Source: Lachnospiraceae bacterium (lineage in GTDB: Bacteria; Bacillota; Clostridia; Lachnospirales; Lachnospiraceae). From it: a stretch of 64,000 bases of DNA. Location of the stretch: contig JAFTXG010000031.1 of assembly GCA_017461725.1 (NCBI GenBank), forward strand, positions 62,001 to 126,000. Direction: 5' to 3'. Under the pieces are notes generated by a model that saw only the letters and a program-made list of their open reading frames with translations, did not search any database and had not been told where the DNA came from. The position numbers and the translations under genes are program-made. How positions within the stretch are numbered: the stretch's first letter is position 1; every line of letters begins with the position of its first letter. Shown here one piece after another: positions 7,805 through 15,926 of the stretch.

Positions 7805-8869
7805 TTATCGATCGCACGCCTCATCCAACAATCCGCAGATGATCTCCACTGCATCACTCTGCTGGCTGTTTTCCATCGCCTCGATATAGTTTCTGCGGTT
7901 TACATATACTTCGTTTACGCAGTTAAGCAGCGCCTCGTCGGTGATGTCCTCCTCCTCTAGAAGGGACGAAAATCCCTGCTTAGCAAAGGACTTGGCGTTG
8001 AGGATCTGGTCTCCGCGGCTGGCCGCCGCAGACAGTGGAATCAGCAGCGCAGGCTTGTGAAGCGCCAGAAGTTCACAGATCGCGTTTGCTCCCGCACGGG
8101 AGATCACCACATCGGCCAGTGCAAACAAATCCTTTAACTCAGCGCCAATGTACTCGTACTGTACATAGCCGGAATGGTTGATGGTCTCATCAACATTGCC
8201 TTTTCCACACAGGTGGATAACCTGAAAGGTTTCCAGCAAACGAGGAAGAATACTGCGGACAGCGGCATTGACCTTAACGGATCCCATGCTGCCGCCGATG
8301 ATCAGCAAGGTCGGTTTTCCGGAGGAAAGTCCGGTAAAATTCAGTCCTGCCAGACGGTCTCCGCTCATCAGCTCTCGGCGGATGGGAGATCCGGTGAGGA
8401 CAGCCTTCTCTGCGGGGAGATAGGTTAAGGTCTCCGGGAAGTTGCAGCACACCTTGCAGGCGGAAGGGATGCACAGTTTATTTGCCAGACCGGGAGTCAT
8501 GTCGGACTCGTGGATAATCGTGGGAATATGCAGTGTCTTTGCTGCCAGTACTACCGGTACAGCAACAAAGCCCCCCTTAGAAAAAATCACATCCGGCTGC
8601 TCGCGCTTCAGGATTTTCAGCGCCTGACCGTATCCGGCCAGGACACGGAAGGGATCAGTAAAATTTTGAAGGCTAAAATATCTGCGAAGCTTACCGGAAG
8701 AGATTTCGTGGTAAGGGATGCCAGCCTGTGTGATCAGATCTTTTTCGATGCCGGTTTTTGAACCGATATATCGGATCGAATATCCCCTGCTCTGTAATTC
8801 GGGCAATAAAGCCAAATTGGGCGTAACATGTCCGGCGGTGCCGCCGCCGGTTAAGATAATCTTTTTCAT
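7805..8869 (-). CDS. murG: MurG, lipid II-forming GlcNAc transferase
   Basis: Transfers GlcNAc from UDP-GlcNAc to undecaprenyl-pyrophosphoryl-MurNAc-pentapeptide on the cytoplasmic membrane face, making lipid II. The glycine-rich GGGTAGH motif lies near residue 8 (MKKIILTGGGTAGHVTPN), followed by the acceptor-side SKGGF, HESD and TPGLANK, and the donor-side GGSMGS and SRAGANAICE. The length of 354 residues is normal. ATG at 8869 is preferred to TTG at 8884 because the family starts MKK-hydrophobic; neither has a strong ribosome site. It lies 22 bases after the TSCPD gene on the same strand and is probably cotranscribed. Confidence 0.95.
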   Translation of the reverse strand: MKKIILTGGGTAGHVTPNLALLPELQSRGYSIRYIGSKTGIEKDLITQAGIPYHEISSGKLRRYFSLQNFTDPFRVLAGYGQALKILKREQPDVIFSKGGFVAVPVVLAAKTLHIPTIIHESDMTPGLANKLCIPSACKVCCNFPETLTYLPAEKAVLTGSPIRRELMSGDRLAGLNFTGLSSGKPTLLIIGGSMGSVKVNAAVRSILPRLLETFQVIHLCGKGNVDETINHSGYVQYEYIGAELKDLFALADVVISRAGANAICELLALHKPALLIPLSAAASRGDQILNAKSFAKQGFSSLLEEEDITDEALLNCVNEVYVNRRNYIEAMENSQQSDAVEIICGLLDEACDR

Positions 8870-8891
8870 AGCATTTACTCGCAAAATGATA

Positions 8892-9140
8892 TTAGTTTGC
8901 AGCCTTGTACTGGCTCAGTGCTCTGGCCAGCTGATCGGGACATGAGGTGCCGCGTCCGCCGCAGTCGATGCCGGACAGCTTTGCAATCGCATCATCAACT
9001 CTCATTCCCTCAACCAGACGCGCAACGCCCTGAGTGTTACCCATGCAGCCGCCGACAAAACGGCAGGAAGTGATCACGTTATCCTCAACCTCAAACTGGA
9101 TTGCTCTGGAGCAGGTTCCTTTTGTCTTATATTCTACCAT
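8892..9140 (-). CDS. TSCPD domain protein (TIGR03905-like)
   Basis: A small cytoplasmic protein of 82 residues. It carries the diagnostic TSCPD near the C-terminus (GRGTSCPDQLA), and conserved Cys residues in FVGGCMGNTQG and DCGGRG. The same domain occurs as an appendix of some ribonucleotide reductases; the stand-alone form common in Clostridia has no settled function, though the Cys pattern suggests metal or thiol chemistry. GGAGG lies upstream of the ATG. murG follows closely on the same strand. Confidence 0.88.
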   Translation of the reverse strand: MVEYKTKGTCSRAIQFEVEDNVITSCRFVGGCMGNTQGVARLVEGMRVDDAIAKLSGIDCGGRGTSCPDQLARALSQYKAAN

Positions 9141-9294
9141 AGTCTAAACCTCCGTTATATGTTGTGATGTGGCAGCGCTGAACACGATTTTCGCGTGCTG
9201 CCTCCATTTTGCATACATTATACCATATTATAGTTAAAGATGCACCTAAATTTTCAAAAATGAGCGATATTAGAGGATTTTGTTTAAACAAAAT

Positions 9295-9340
9295 TTGCCA
9301 TTTCATTAGGGTTGTGTTATACTGTATCCGTGGATACAGT
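9295..9340 (+). promoter_or_regulatory. mtnN promoter with a perfect operator-like palindrome over the -10 region
   Basis: TTGCCA at 9295-9300, 17-base spacer, TATACT at 9318-9323. The palindrome ACTGTATCC-GT-GGATACAGT (9321-9340) has perfect 9-base arms, overlaps the last half of the -10 hexamer and spans the expected transcription start, the position where a repressor would block RNA polymerase. Confidence 0.6.
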
Positions 9341-9372
9341 GAAATATTACCGGAGACGGAGGTTTGTGATAA

Positions 9373-10065
9373 ATGATTGGAATTATTGGTGCGATGGAGA
9401 GCGAGGTCGCTCAGCTTACGGAGAAGATGGAAAGTGTGCAGATCGTTTCCAAGGCAGGCATGAGGTTTTATCAGGGTCGGCTGGTTGGAAAGGATGTTGT
9501 GGTGGTGCAGAGCGGTGTCGGAAAGGTAAATGCGGCGCTTTGCACACAGATTCTTGCGGACAAATTTGAGGTCTCCGCGATTATTAATACCGGTATTGCC
9601 GGGTCTCTTCAGGCGGAGATTAATATCGGAGATATTGTTCTTTCTGAGGAAGCTGTCTATCATGACTTTGACACTCAAATGTTTGGTTACGCGCTGGGAG
9701 AGGTTCCGGGCATGGGACGTCTGGCATTTCCTGCCGATGAAAAGCTGGTGGCGCTGGCGAGAGAGTGCTGTCTGAAAGCAAATCCGGATATTCAAGTGTT
9801 CACCGGCAGAGTGGTCAGCGGCGATCAGTTTATCATGAGCCGTGAAAAGAAAAACTGGATCAAGGAGCATTTTGACGGCTGCTGTACCGAGATGGAGGGT
9901 GCAGCCATCGCTCACGGCGCATGGCGAAACGAGATTCCCTTCCTGATCGTCCGTGCAATTTCGGACAAGGCGGATGACAGTGCCGATATGACCATGGATG
10001 AGTTTGAGCCGCTGGCGATCCGTCACACAGTCAATCTGTTGACAGAGATGCTGCCACGGATGTGA
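9373..10065 (+). CDS. mtnN: 5'-methylthioadenosine/S-adenosylhomocysteine nucleosidase
   Basis: Cytoplasmic nucleosidase of 230 residues that splits adenine from methylthioadenosine and S-adenosylhomocysteine in methyl-cycle salvage. The N-terminal MIGIIGAMESEV, the VVVVQSGVGKVNAA ribose-phosphate region, TEMEGAAIAH and SDKADDSA all match the family. By alignment to the E. coli enzyme, catalytic Glu12, Glu174 and Asp197 correspond to E11, the Glu of MEGA and the first Asp of SDKADD. GGAGG lies 12 bases before ATG. It appears monocistronic, with its own regulated-looking promoter. Confidence 0.95.
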   Translation: MIGIIGAMESEVAQLTEKMESVQIVSKAGMRFYQGRLVGKDVVVVQSGVGKVNAALCTQILADKFEVSAIINTGIAGSLQAEINIGDIVLSEEAVYHDFDTQMFGYALGEVPGMGRLAFPADEKLVALARECCLKANPDIQVFTGRVVSGDQFIMSREKKNWIKEHFDGCCTEMEGAAIAHGAWRNEIPFLIVRAISDKADDSADMTMDEFEPLAIRHTVNLLTEMLPRM

Positions 10066-10322
10066 TCTGCTTTCAGGAGCGGTGCTGCCGGAGTGTTCGG
10101 TGCGGCGTTTCGCCGTGGATGGTGCAGAGGTGAGTGTCCGCCGAACCGGTTTCAGAAATAAGTTTCCCGAATGCCGTCGCAGATTCGTCGAGGGCTGTAA
10201 ATTCAGGGCATAACATAGATGATTGATTCCGGATCCGTCGGAATTCGGCGAACGATTCTTCTTCCCAAACCATAGACCTGTTGTTAAAATACAGGTAAAT
10301 TTTAATCCGGGAGGGAGAATCG

Positions 10323-11114
10323 ATGTTGACATTTATTGAATCGGGAGTGTTTATTTACGTATTGGCGGCGATTGCCGGAGTGGGGATCATCACAAAGCTG
10401 GTGTCTGCCGTCAGGTACAGCAGGCTGGAGCATCAGGCTGAGGATGTTGCGCTGACCGGTGACACCTACATAAGATTATGGAAAAATAAGTTTGAAAATG
10501 CATACAGAATCAATAAAGGGATGAATGATCCCGAGCTTTTCGTGGAACGTTGTATTAATCAGTGCAGAATGCTGGGATTGCAGCTGAGTAAGTGGGACAG
10601 GCTCAATCGTGTGCTGTGCAGTGTCTGCTTAGTGCTCAGCGCAGTGGCAGTGACGGTGGAGGTCCGCGGAGGCGTCGAGACCGCACTGGTTTTGGACCAT
10701 TTCCTTACATCGTTAAGTATTTGCAGCTTGATGGTATTTATCGAGGTGTTTTGTGAGACCGGTGAAAAGAGACAGCGAATCGGACTGAATCTGACGGAGT
10801 ATTTTGTCAATACACTGTCTCACCGCCTGCAGAATGGGTCGGAGACAGTGACGGCAGAAGCTGAAGGACTCAGACGGGATCTGCGGGATCAGGAGACCGA
10901 TTTCAAATCAAATAAAAAAGAGGGTATTCACGGGTTGTCCCGGGAGGAGAGCCGTCTGGACAAAGAGCGGGAGCTGGCCCTTCGGGAAAGTCTGGAGCGT
11001 ATTGCCGCGAGCCGTGAGCTTGAGGATGACGGGCGCAGAGAGAAGCGCAGCCGCGCTAAGCGCGAGGAGGATGCCCGACTGATTGAGGAGATCCTTCGGG
11101 AATATCTGCGGTAG
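10323..11114 (+). CDS. Unrecognised membrane protein with coiled-coil C-terminus
   Basis: I do not recognise the family. The 263-residue product has hydrophobic segments at about 8-24, 97-112 and 123-140, then a highly charged, probably helical coiled-coil region (about 170-263, rich in Arg/Glu, ending RLIEEILREYLR). GGGAGGG precedes ATG at 10323. It stands alone between mtnN and a convergent small gene; another coiled-coil membrane protein of similar style is encoded 500 bases downstream, so the two may belong together. Cytoplasmic location of the charged tail is inferred. Confidence 0.7.
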   Translation: MLTFIESGVFIYVLAAIAGVGIITKLVSAVRYSRLEHQAEDVALTGDTYIRLWKNKFENAYRINKGMNDPELFVERCINQCRMLGLQLSKWDRLNRVLCSVCLVLSAVAVTVEVRGGVETALVLDHFLTSLSICSLMVFIEVFCETGEKRQRIGLNLTEYFVNTLSHRLQNGSETVTAEAEGLRRDLRDQETDFKSNKKEGIHGLSREESRLDKERELALRESLERIAASRELEDDGRREKRSRAKREEDARLIEEILREYLR

Positions 11115-11182
11115 TTCAGGATCTGTTCGCGGGAGGATATGGTAAATCAGAGGAGACAGCAAGGGGCTGAAAAGTCGAAAAT

Positions 11183-11449
11183 TCACTCCTCAATGATATG
11201 GATCTCCAGATAATCAAAGTCGATCTGCTCCACAAAGGCGTCCTGAGTAAATCGACATTTGGAGTGGCGGCGAAAATCATTGATCGTGGAATCCAGCCAG
11301 ATGGGCTGTCCCAGATCAAAGGCGATACAGATTTCTTCCAGAGAGGCGAAGACCTTGCGGGTGCGGTTTAGCTCCGGATGATCATTTTCGATCACAATAT
11401 CGCGGATCAGATGATTTTCCTTAAACAGTTTTCCCCACATACGAAACAT
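11183..11449 (-). CDS. Conserved small hypothetical protein (88 residues)
   Basis: A short soluble acidic protein, MFRMWGKLFKENHLIRDIVIEN at the start and CRFTQDAFVEQIDFDYLEIHIIEE at the end. Similar proteins are widespread in Lachnospiraceae without an assigned function, as far as I recall. AGGAGG (complement of 11456-11461) lies 6 bases before the ATG. It is encoded on the strand opposite to the two flanking membrane protein genes. No catalytic motif is evident. Confidence 0.75.
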   Translation of the reverse strand: MFRMWGKLFKENHLIRDIVIENDHPELNRTRKVFASLEEICIAFDLGQPIWLDSTINDFRRHSKCRFTQDAFVEQIDFDYLEIHIIEE

Positions 11450-11603
11450 ATCTTTACCTCCTGTGAAATCGTGGATAGAAGAAGGGCCGTCACGACAGCC
11501 GCTGCGGTTTGTGCATCATCGTATGGGATCATGGCCCAAACATGTCTGCCCCAACATCATACCACATCTGAGATAAAAGTACAACCGGACAAAGGAGAGA
11601 ATC

Positions 11604-12692
11604 ATGGCGATGGATAGTCTGACCATTATCAAAAATGCAAAAGAGGTTTTGGCTGCGCTTGAGGCTGCGAAAGCAGAGGAGCAGAGCTTCGATTTGGAGG
11701 CAAAGCAGCTGAAAAAACGTCTGGATGCCGAGAAACAGATGGTATCGGACACGATTCGCCAGACTGTCACCGAGCGCCGCGAGGAGATTGAGGAAAATTA
11801 CCGGAAAGAGACGGCGAAGGTTCAGGAGCGCCAAAAAAAGGTGCGCGCAGAGCGCAGTAAAGCGAAGGCCGCCGGGGTGAAGACACGCATTCAGGATGAG
11901 ACGGCTGATCTGTGGGAGGAAAACCGCAGATTAAAAAAAGAGCTGAGTGTGCGCGTGAGACAGAATAAGATTCCTGCCTTCTGCAATACGTTTTATTATT
12001 TTGCACTTTATTTTACCAGAGGCTGGCTGGAGGCGCTGGTGCTGCTGCTGACTTTTTTGCTGGCATTTTTGGTGATTCCCTGCGGCATTTATTATCTGAT
12101 TCCGGAGAGACGGGCGCTGTATCTGGTGTTTATCTACATTGCAGCGGTGGTGATTTTCTTTGGCCTTTATATCGGAATCGGCAATTATACAAAAGACAGA
12201 TATATCGCCACATTGAAGGAATGCCGAAAAATCAGAGACGTGATTTCCGCAAATCGCAGAAGGATCCGCACGATCACCCGATCAATCGAGAAGGACAGGG
12301 ACGAGCAGTTGTATCAGCTGGAGGATTTTGATGAGCGGCTGGGCAGGCTTGCCGGGGAGCTGCAGGATATTGAAAATCGTAAAATGGCAGCGCTGAAGCA
12401 GTTTGACAATGTCACGGTGAAAATGATTAAACAGGAAATCGAGGGAAACAGTCAGGAGCAGATGGATAGCCTGAATGCGGGGATCGCTGCGGCGAAGGCA
12501 CAGCTTGAAAAGAGACAGGAGTGTATCCGCGCGCTGAATCTTAAGCTGACCGACGAGTATATCCCTTATCTGGGAAAAGAGTTTATGGAGCCGAAGGCGC
12601 TGACCGGTCTGGAGCAGATTTTGGCTGATGGGGCTGCGGCGAATCTGACTGAGGCAAAGCAGCTATATATTGAGCAGCATTCCAGCACTTGA
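11604..12692 (+). CDS. Unrecognised coiled-coil protein with two central membrane segments
   Basis: No family is recognised. The 362-residue product begins with about 120 residues of charged coiled coil. Two close membrane segments follow at about 140-163 and 172-193, and a second coiled coil at about 205-330. Both coiled coils should face the cytoplasm. Such a hairpin-in-membrane layout suits a scaffold or membrane-shape protein, but that is only inference. AAAGGAGAG precedes the ATG at 11604. A strong hairpin terminator follows at once. Confidence 0.7.
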   Translation: MAMDSLTIIKNAKEVLAALEAAKAEEQSFDLEAKQLKKRLDAEKQMVSDTIRQTVTERREEIEENYRKETAKVQERQKKVRAERSKAKAAGVKTRIQDETADLWEENRRLKKELSVRVRQNKIPAFCNTFYYFALYFTRGWLEALVLLLTFLLAFLVIPCGIYYLIPERRALYLVFIYIAAVVIFFGLYIGIGNYTKDRYIATLKECRKIRDVISANRRRIRTITRSIEKDRDEQLYQLEDFDERLGRLAGELQDIENRKMAALKQFDNVTVKMIKQEIEGNSQEQMDSLNAGIAAAKAQLEKRQECIRALNLKLTDEYIPYLGKEFMEPKALTGLEQILADGAAANLTEAKQLYIEQHSST

Positions 12693-12704
12693 AAGTGTAT
12701 GATG

Positions 12705-12740
12705 AGGGGCCGTGAAAAACGACAGTTTTTCACGGCCCCT
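12705..12740 (+). terminator. Strong bidirectional hairpin between convergent genes
   Basis: A perfect 16-base-pair inverted repeat, AGGGGCCGTGAAAAAC and its complement, around a GACA loop. It separates the coiled-coil protein gene from the convergent aminotransferase gene. The internal A/T run can serve as the U tract in either direction. Confidence 0.75.
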
Positions 12741-12784
12741 TGATTGTGTCACAACGGGAAATATTTGCCGGAAGCAACCGTACT

Positions 12785-13978
12785 CTATTGAATACCGTAT
12801 TCCTCCCTCACAAATCGCCTCAGTGCCGCCAGTGATCGCTCCACCTTCTCGGTGTCGATGCAGTAGGCCATGCGGAAATATCCAGGGCAGCCGAAGCTGT
12901 TTCCGGGCACCAGGATCAGATCGTATTTGGTGGCTTTCTGGCAGAATGCCACAGAGTCCTCCTCCAGCGCCTTCGGGAAAATGTAGAAGGTGCCGCCGGG
13001 CTTTACGCAGGTGAAGCCCAGAGCTGTCAGTTCATGATAGAGGAGATTCATATTGGTCTCGTAGACGGTCAGATCTGCGGTCTCATCAAGAACCTCGGCA
13101 ACGGCCAGCTGGATAATGGAAGCCGGGCAGTTGTGACCGGTACCGCGGGAAATCTGGGCGCACATGGGAACAAACAGCTCTGCGTCGGGGCAGGCCGGAT
13201 TTACCGCCATATAGCCGATGCGCTCTCCCGGCAGGGACAGCGATTTAGAGAATGAGTAGCAGCTTAAGGTATAAGGATAAAATTTGCTCACATAGGGAGC
13301 CTCCACACCGGCGAAGGTGATCTCACGGTAGGGCTCGTCGGAGATCAGATAGATCGGATGGCCGTACTCCTCAGACTTTTCGGTCAGCGTCTGCGCCAGG
13401 CGGGTCAGGGTCTCTGCGGAATATACGATACCGGAGGGGTTATTGGGGGTGTTGATCAGGACCGCCATGACCTTGTCCGTCAGCATTTCCGTGAATGCCT
13501 CGAAATTGATCTGGAAATCGGCGAGACTGGGAGGAACGATCTTTAGCTTGGCTCCGGTCAGATTCACATAGGGACCATATTCGGGGAAATAGGGCGCAAA
13601 GGTCAGTACCTCATCTCCGGGGACAGTGACACAGCGCAGGGCGTGAGCGATGGCACCTGCGGCGCCGGAGGTCATAAAAATATGGCCGGAGGTGTAATTC
13701 ATCCCAAAACGGCGGTTCAGGGAAGCGGCCACCTTTTCTCGAACCTCGGGGATGCCCAGGCTCTGGCTGTAGCCGTGAAGTGCCATGGGATTTTTATTCT
13801 GAAGCATATCGATCATCACATCTGTAAACGCCTGGGGTACCGGAACGGAAGGATTTCCGAGGCTGTAATCGAATACATTTTCGTAGCCGATCTCCTTGCC
13901 GCGGGCAGTGGCGAACTCAGAAAACTGGCGGATAACCGATTTGGCATTTAACATTTCTTTGTAAACCTGTGCGATCAT
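12785..13978 (-). CDS. PLP-dependent class I/II aminotransferase (AspB-like)
   Basis: Cytoplasmic fold-type I aminotransferase of 397 residues, most like aspartate or aromatic aminotransferases of Clostridia. The PLP-binding landmarks are present: SGAAGAIAHALRC for the phosphate region, NTPNNPSG, DEPYRE with the PLP-N1 Asp, and SFSKSLSLPGERIGY carrying the Schiff-base Lys. Arg in FRMAYC near the C-terminus fits the substrate-carboxylate Arg. Amino-acid specificity cannot be assigned. The 5' leader (14029-14062) can fold into a hairpin, GCGAAGA with TCTTCGC. Confidence 0.9.
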   Translation of the reverse strand: MIAQVYKEMLNAKSVIRQFSEFATARGKEIGYENVFDYSLGNPSVPVPQAFTDVMIDMLQNKNPMALHGYSQSLGIPEVREKVAASLNRRFGMNYTSGHIFMTSGAAGAIAHALRCVTVPGDEVLTFAPYFPEYGPYVNLTGAKLKIVPPSLADFQINFEAFTEMLTDKVMAVLINTPNNPSGIVYSAETLTRLAQTLTEKSEEYGHPIYLISDEPYREITFAGVEAPYVSKFYPYTLSCYSFSKSLSLPGERIGYMAVNPACPDAELFVPMCAQISRGTGHNCPASIIQLAVAEVLDETADLTVYETNMNLLYHELTALGFTCVKPGGTFYIFPKALEEDSVAFCQKATKYDLILVPGNSFGCPGYFRMAYCIDTEKVERSLAALRRFVREEYGIQ

Positions 13979-14139
13979 AGTGGGTCACTCCTTGTGATGT
14001 GGTGGATTTGCAGGGCTTATACTCAAGCGCGAAGAATGGCGGCATCGCCGGGAAATCTTCGCAGGTGGAAAATCAGCAGTGCACTGTATAGATTATAAGA
14101 TAAAATTTTTAGTTTGTACATGGAAATTGCAATAATATC

Positions 14140-14168
14140 TTGCGTGAAATACGATTTTTCATTATAAT
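14140..14168 (+). promoter_or_regulatory. Promoter of the YegP-like gene
   Basis: TTGCGT at 14140-14145, 17-base spacer, TATAAT at 14163-14168, about 55 bases before the start codon. Confidence 0.65.
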
Positions 14169-14222
14169 AACATCAGTAGGCTGCAGGGATGCGGCAGCGC
14201 GAAAACAAAGGAGGATTTTAAA

Positions 14223-14594
14223 ATGGGAAAGTTTGTTGTTAAGCAGGGAAAGTCCGGTGGTTATGTATTCAATCTGAAGGCTACCAACGGCCAGGTTATC
14301 GCAGTGAGCCAGGTTTATGATTCTGAGGACGCTTGCCTGAACGGTATTGAGAGCGTGAAGAATAATGCACCGGTTGCAAATCTGGAGGATCAGACCGTAG
14401 CAGGTTATGAGGAGCAGAAGCACCCTAAGTTCGAGGTTTACACCGATAAGGCCGGAGAGACCCGTTTCCGCCTGAAGGCTAAGAATGGACAGATCATCGC
14501 TACCGGCGAGGGTTATGCGTCCAAGGCTAATTGCCTGAACGGTGTTGAGAGCGTTCGCAAGAACTGTGTTGATGCTGAGGTTGTAAACGAGTAA
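14223..14594 (+). CDS. YegP-family protein with two DUF1508 repeats
   Basis: A 123-residue cytoplasmic protein made of two copies of the DUF1508 beta-beta-alpha unit. The first is GKFVVKQGKSGGYVFNLKATNGQVIAVS with CLNGIESVKNN, the second is PKFEVYTDKAGETRFRLKAKNGQIIATG with CLNGVESVRKN. The biochemical role of the family is unknown. The repeats are about 60 percent alike, so the duplication is old. Codon use is strongly biased and the ribosome site (AAAGGAGG) is near perfect, so the gene is probably well expressed. Confidence 0.92.
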   Translation: MGKFVVKQGKSGGYVFNLKATNGQVIAVSQVYDSEDACLNGIESVKNNAPVANLEDQTVAGYEEQKHPKFEVYTDKAGETRFRLKAKNGQIIATGEGYASKANCLNGVESVRKNCVDAEVVNE

Positions 14595-14672
14595 TTGTCT
14601 TTGGTGATTGGATCGTGGACGGATCGTAATGCGGAGCAGGACCGTTTGCACTGATCAGAGAACAAAAAGCTA

Positions 14673-14706
14673 CGGGAGCCTCGTGGAAACGGAGCTCCCG
14701 ATTATT
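14673..14706 (+). terminator. Weak terminator or attenuator after the YegP-like gene
   Basis: CGGGAGC and GCTCCCG enclose a 14-base loop and are followed by ATTATT. The short T-rich tail and the closeness of the next gene suggest partial read-through. Confidence 0.5.
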
Positions 14707-14723
14707 AAGATAGGAGCATGATT

Positions 14724-15017
14724 ATGGATCTGAAAGATAAACTGATTGATGGGCTTGTTGATGGAATCGGCAAGGAAGTTAAGGAGAAGATCGAGGATGC
14801 GATTGAGATCTGCAAGAAGGATCCCTCTATCCTCAAGGATCTGAAGGATGACCCCGCCAAGGTACTGAAGAAGCTGGGTATTAACGTGGATAAGGATATG
14901 ATCGAAAAGGTCGTTGATATGATTAAGACCGGCGTAAAGCTGGAGAAGGCTGACGACGCTCTGGATAAGCTGGAGGATGCCGGTGATCTGCTGAAGGGCC
15001 TGTTCGGCAAGAAGTAA
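14724..15017 (+). CDS. Small charged helical protein, unrecognised
   Basis: About 97 residues, rich in Lys, Asp and Leu and almost certainly all alpha-helical (MDLKDKLIDGLVDGIG at the start, DLLKGLFGKK at the end). There is no signal peptide or membrane segment and no family is recognised. ATG at 14724 lies 7 bases after TAGGAG, a better fit than ATG at 14718. The metallo-beta-lactamase-fold gene follows within 15 bases, so the two are probably cotranscribed. Codon use is biased as in the YegP-like gene. Confidence 0.65.
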   Translation: MDLKDKLIDGLVDGIGKEVKEKIEDAIEICKKDPSILKDLKDDPAKVLKKLGINVDKDMIEKVVDMIKTGVKLEKADDALDKLEDAGDLLKGLFGKK

Positions 15018-15031
15018 GAGATGTGAGAGTA

Positions 15032-15739
15032 ATGGAGATTACCCGTATTTATCACAGCGGTTTTCTGCTGGAGTTTGAGCACTGTGTGTGGCTGATCGAT
15101 TATTACAGGGGTGAAATTCCGGACTTTGACCGGGAGAAAAAGCTCTTTGTGTTTTCCAGCCATGTGCACCACGATCATTTCAATCCCGAGGTGTTTGACC
15201 GTTACTGCGATTATCCGCAGGTGGAGTATATCCTGTCAAAGGACATTTCGCTGAAACCGAATTTTCGGAAAAAGTATGGTATGGATGAGGAACAGTTTTC
15301 GCGGACCACACCGGTGAAGGCGGATGAGGAGTATAGCTTTGATGACGGTTGGGGCGAGACGATCTGCCTGAAGACATTAAAGTCCACTGATGCAGGTGTG
15401 GCTTTTATACTGGAGTATCAGGGAAAGCGGATCTACCATGCGGGGGATCTTCACTGGTGGCACTGGGAAGGCGAGGACAAGCAGTGGAATAACAATATGG
15501 CAGCCAGCTTCAAGCGTGAGATGGAGAAGTTGCGGGGGCTGCATCTGGATGTGGCGTTTGTGCCGTTGGATCCTCGATTGGAGGATGCTTACTGGTGGGG
15601 ACTGGATTTCCTGATGAAGACGGCCGAGGTGGATCTGGTCTACCCGATGCACTACTCAGATGAGCCTGAGGTGATCGATCGATTCCGGCAGGATCCGGTG
15701 TCGGAAACATATCGTCATAAAATTGTCCACAGGACGTGA
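15032..15739 (+). CDS. Metallo-beta-lactamase fold hydrolase (UlaG-like)
   Basis: A cytoplasmic protein of about 235 residues with the metal-binding SHVHHDHF motif (H-x-H-x-D-H) near residue 45, GDLHWWHW where the next metal ligand is expected, and a late MHYSDEPE carrying another His. This is the compact architecture of the UlaG/MBL-fold group, whose members act on lactones or phosphodiesters; the substrate here is unknown. ATG at 15032 matches the usual start MxITxIYHSG; GTG at 15023 is an alternative, and neither has a strong ribosome site. Confidence 0.85.
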   Translation: MEITRIYHSGFLLEFEHCVWLIDYYRGEIPDFDREKKLFVFSSHVHHDHFNPEVFDRYCDYPQVEYILSKDISLKPNFRKKYGMDEEQFSRTTPVKADEEYSFDDGWGETICLKTLKSTDAGVAFILEYQGKRIYHAGDLHWWHWEGEDKQWNNNMAASFKREMEKLRGLHLDVAFVPLDPRLEDAYWWGLDFLMKTAEVDLVYPMHYSDEPEVIDRFRQDPVSETYRHKIVHRT

Positions 15740-15741
15740 AT

Positions 15742-15786
15742 AAAAAGCTTTTATGTTGGTGAGAATCCGGCATGAAAGCTTTTTTG
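15742..15786 (+). terminator. Terminator after the MBL-fold gene
   Basis: AAAAAGCTTTTATG pairs with CATGAAAGCTTTTTT (one mismatch) around a loop of about 17 bases and ends in a T run. Confidence 0.75.
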
Positions 15787-15832
15787 TTTTGGAAAAGTAT
15801 AATTTGTCTTTTGGAAAGAAAATGCACTAAAA

Positions 15833-15887
15833 ACCCTCAAAATAAGGGGAAAAACAGATTGACATACCCTCGTAATGAGGGTATTAT
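15833..15887 (+). promoter_or_regulatory. Promoter of the HipBA-like locus with two operator copies
   Basis: TTGACA at 15859-15864, 17-base spacer, TATTAT at 15882-15887. Between the hexamers lies a perfect inverted repeat, ATACCCTC-GTAAT-GAGGGTAT (15864-15884). A degenerate copy, ACCCTC-AAAAT-AAGGGG (15833-15849), begins 33 bases upstream, about three helical turns. This is the arrangement expected for cooperative autorepression by the HTH protein encoded next. Confidence 0.65.
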
Positions 15888-15926
15888 GAAAAAGAGAGAA
15901 AAACACAGCGCAAGGGAGAGAGGCTC

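Noticed and set aside
10066-10322. Small gene in the gap after mtnN (66 codons, minus strand)
   Set aside because: No ribosome site and no protein-like pattern; nothing convincing is seen in this gap apart from a weak hairpin near 10279.
9127-10332. Antisense open frame of 401 codons over mtnN
   Set aside because: mtnN has full catalytic motifs, promoter and ribosome site; the antisense product is low-complexity.
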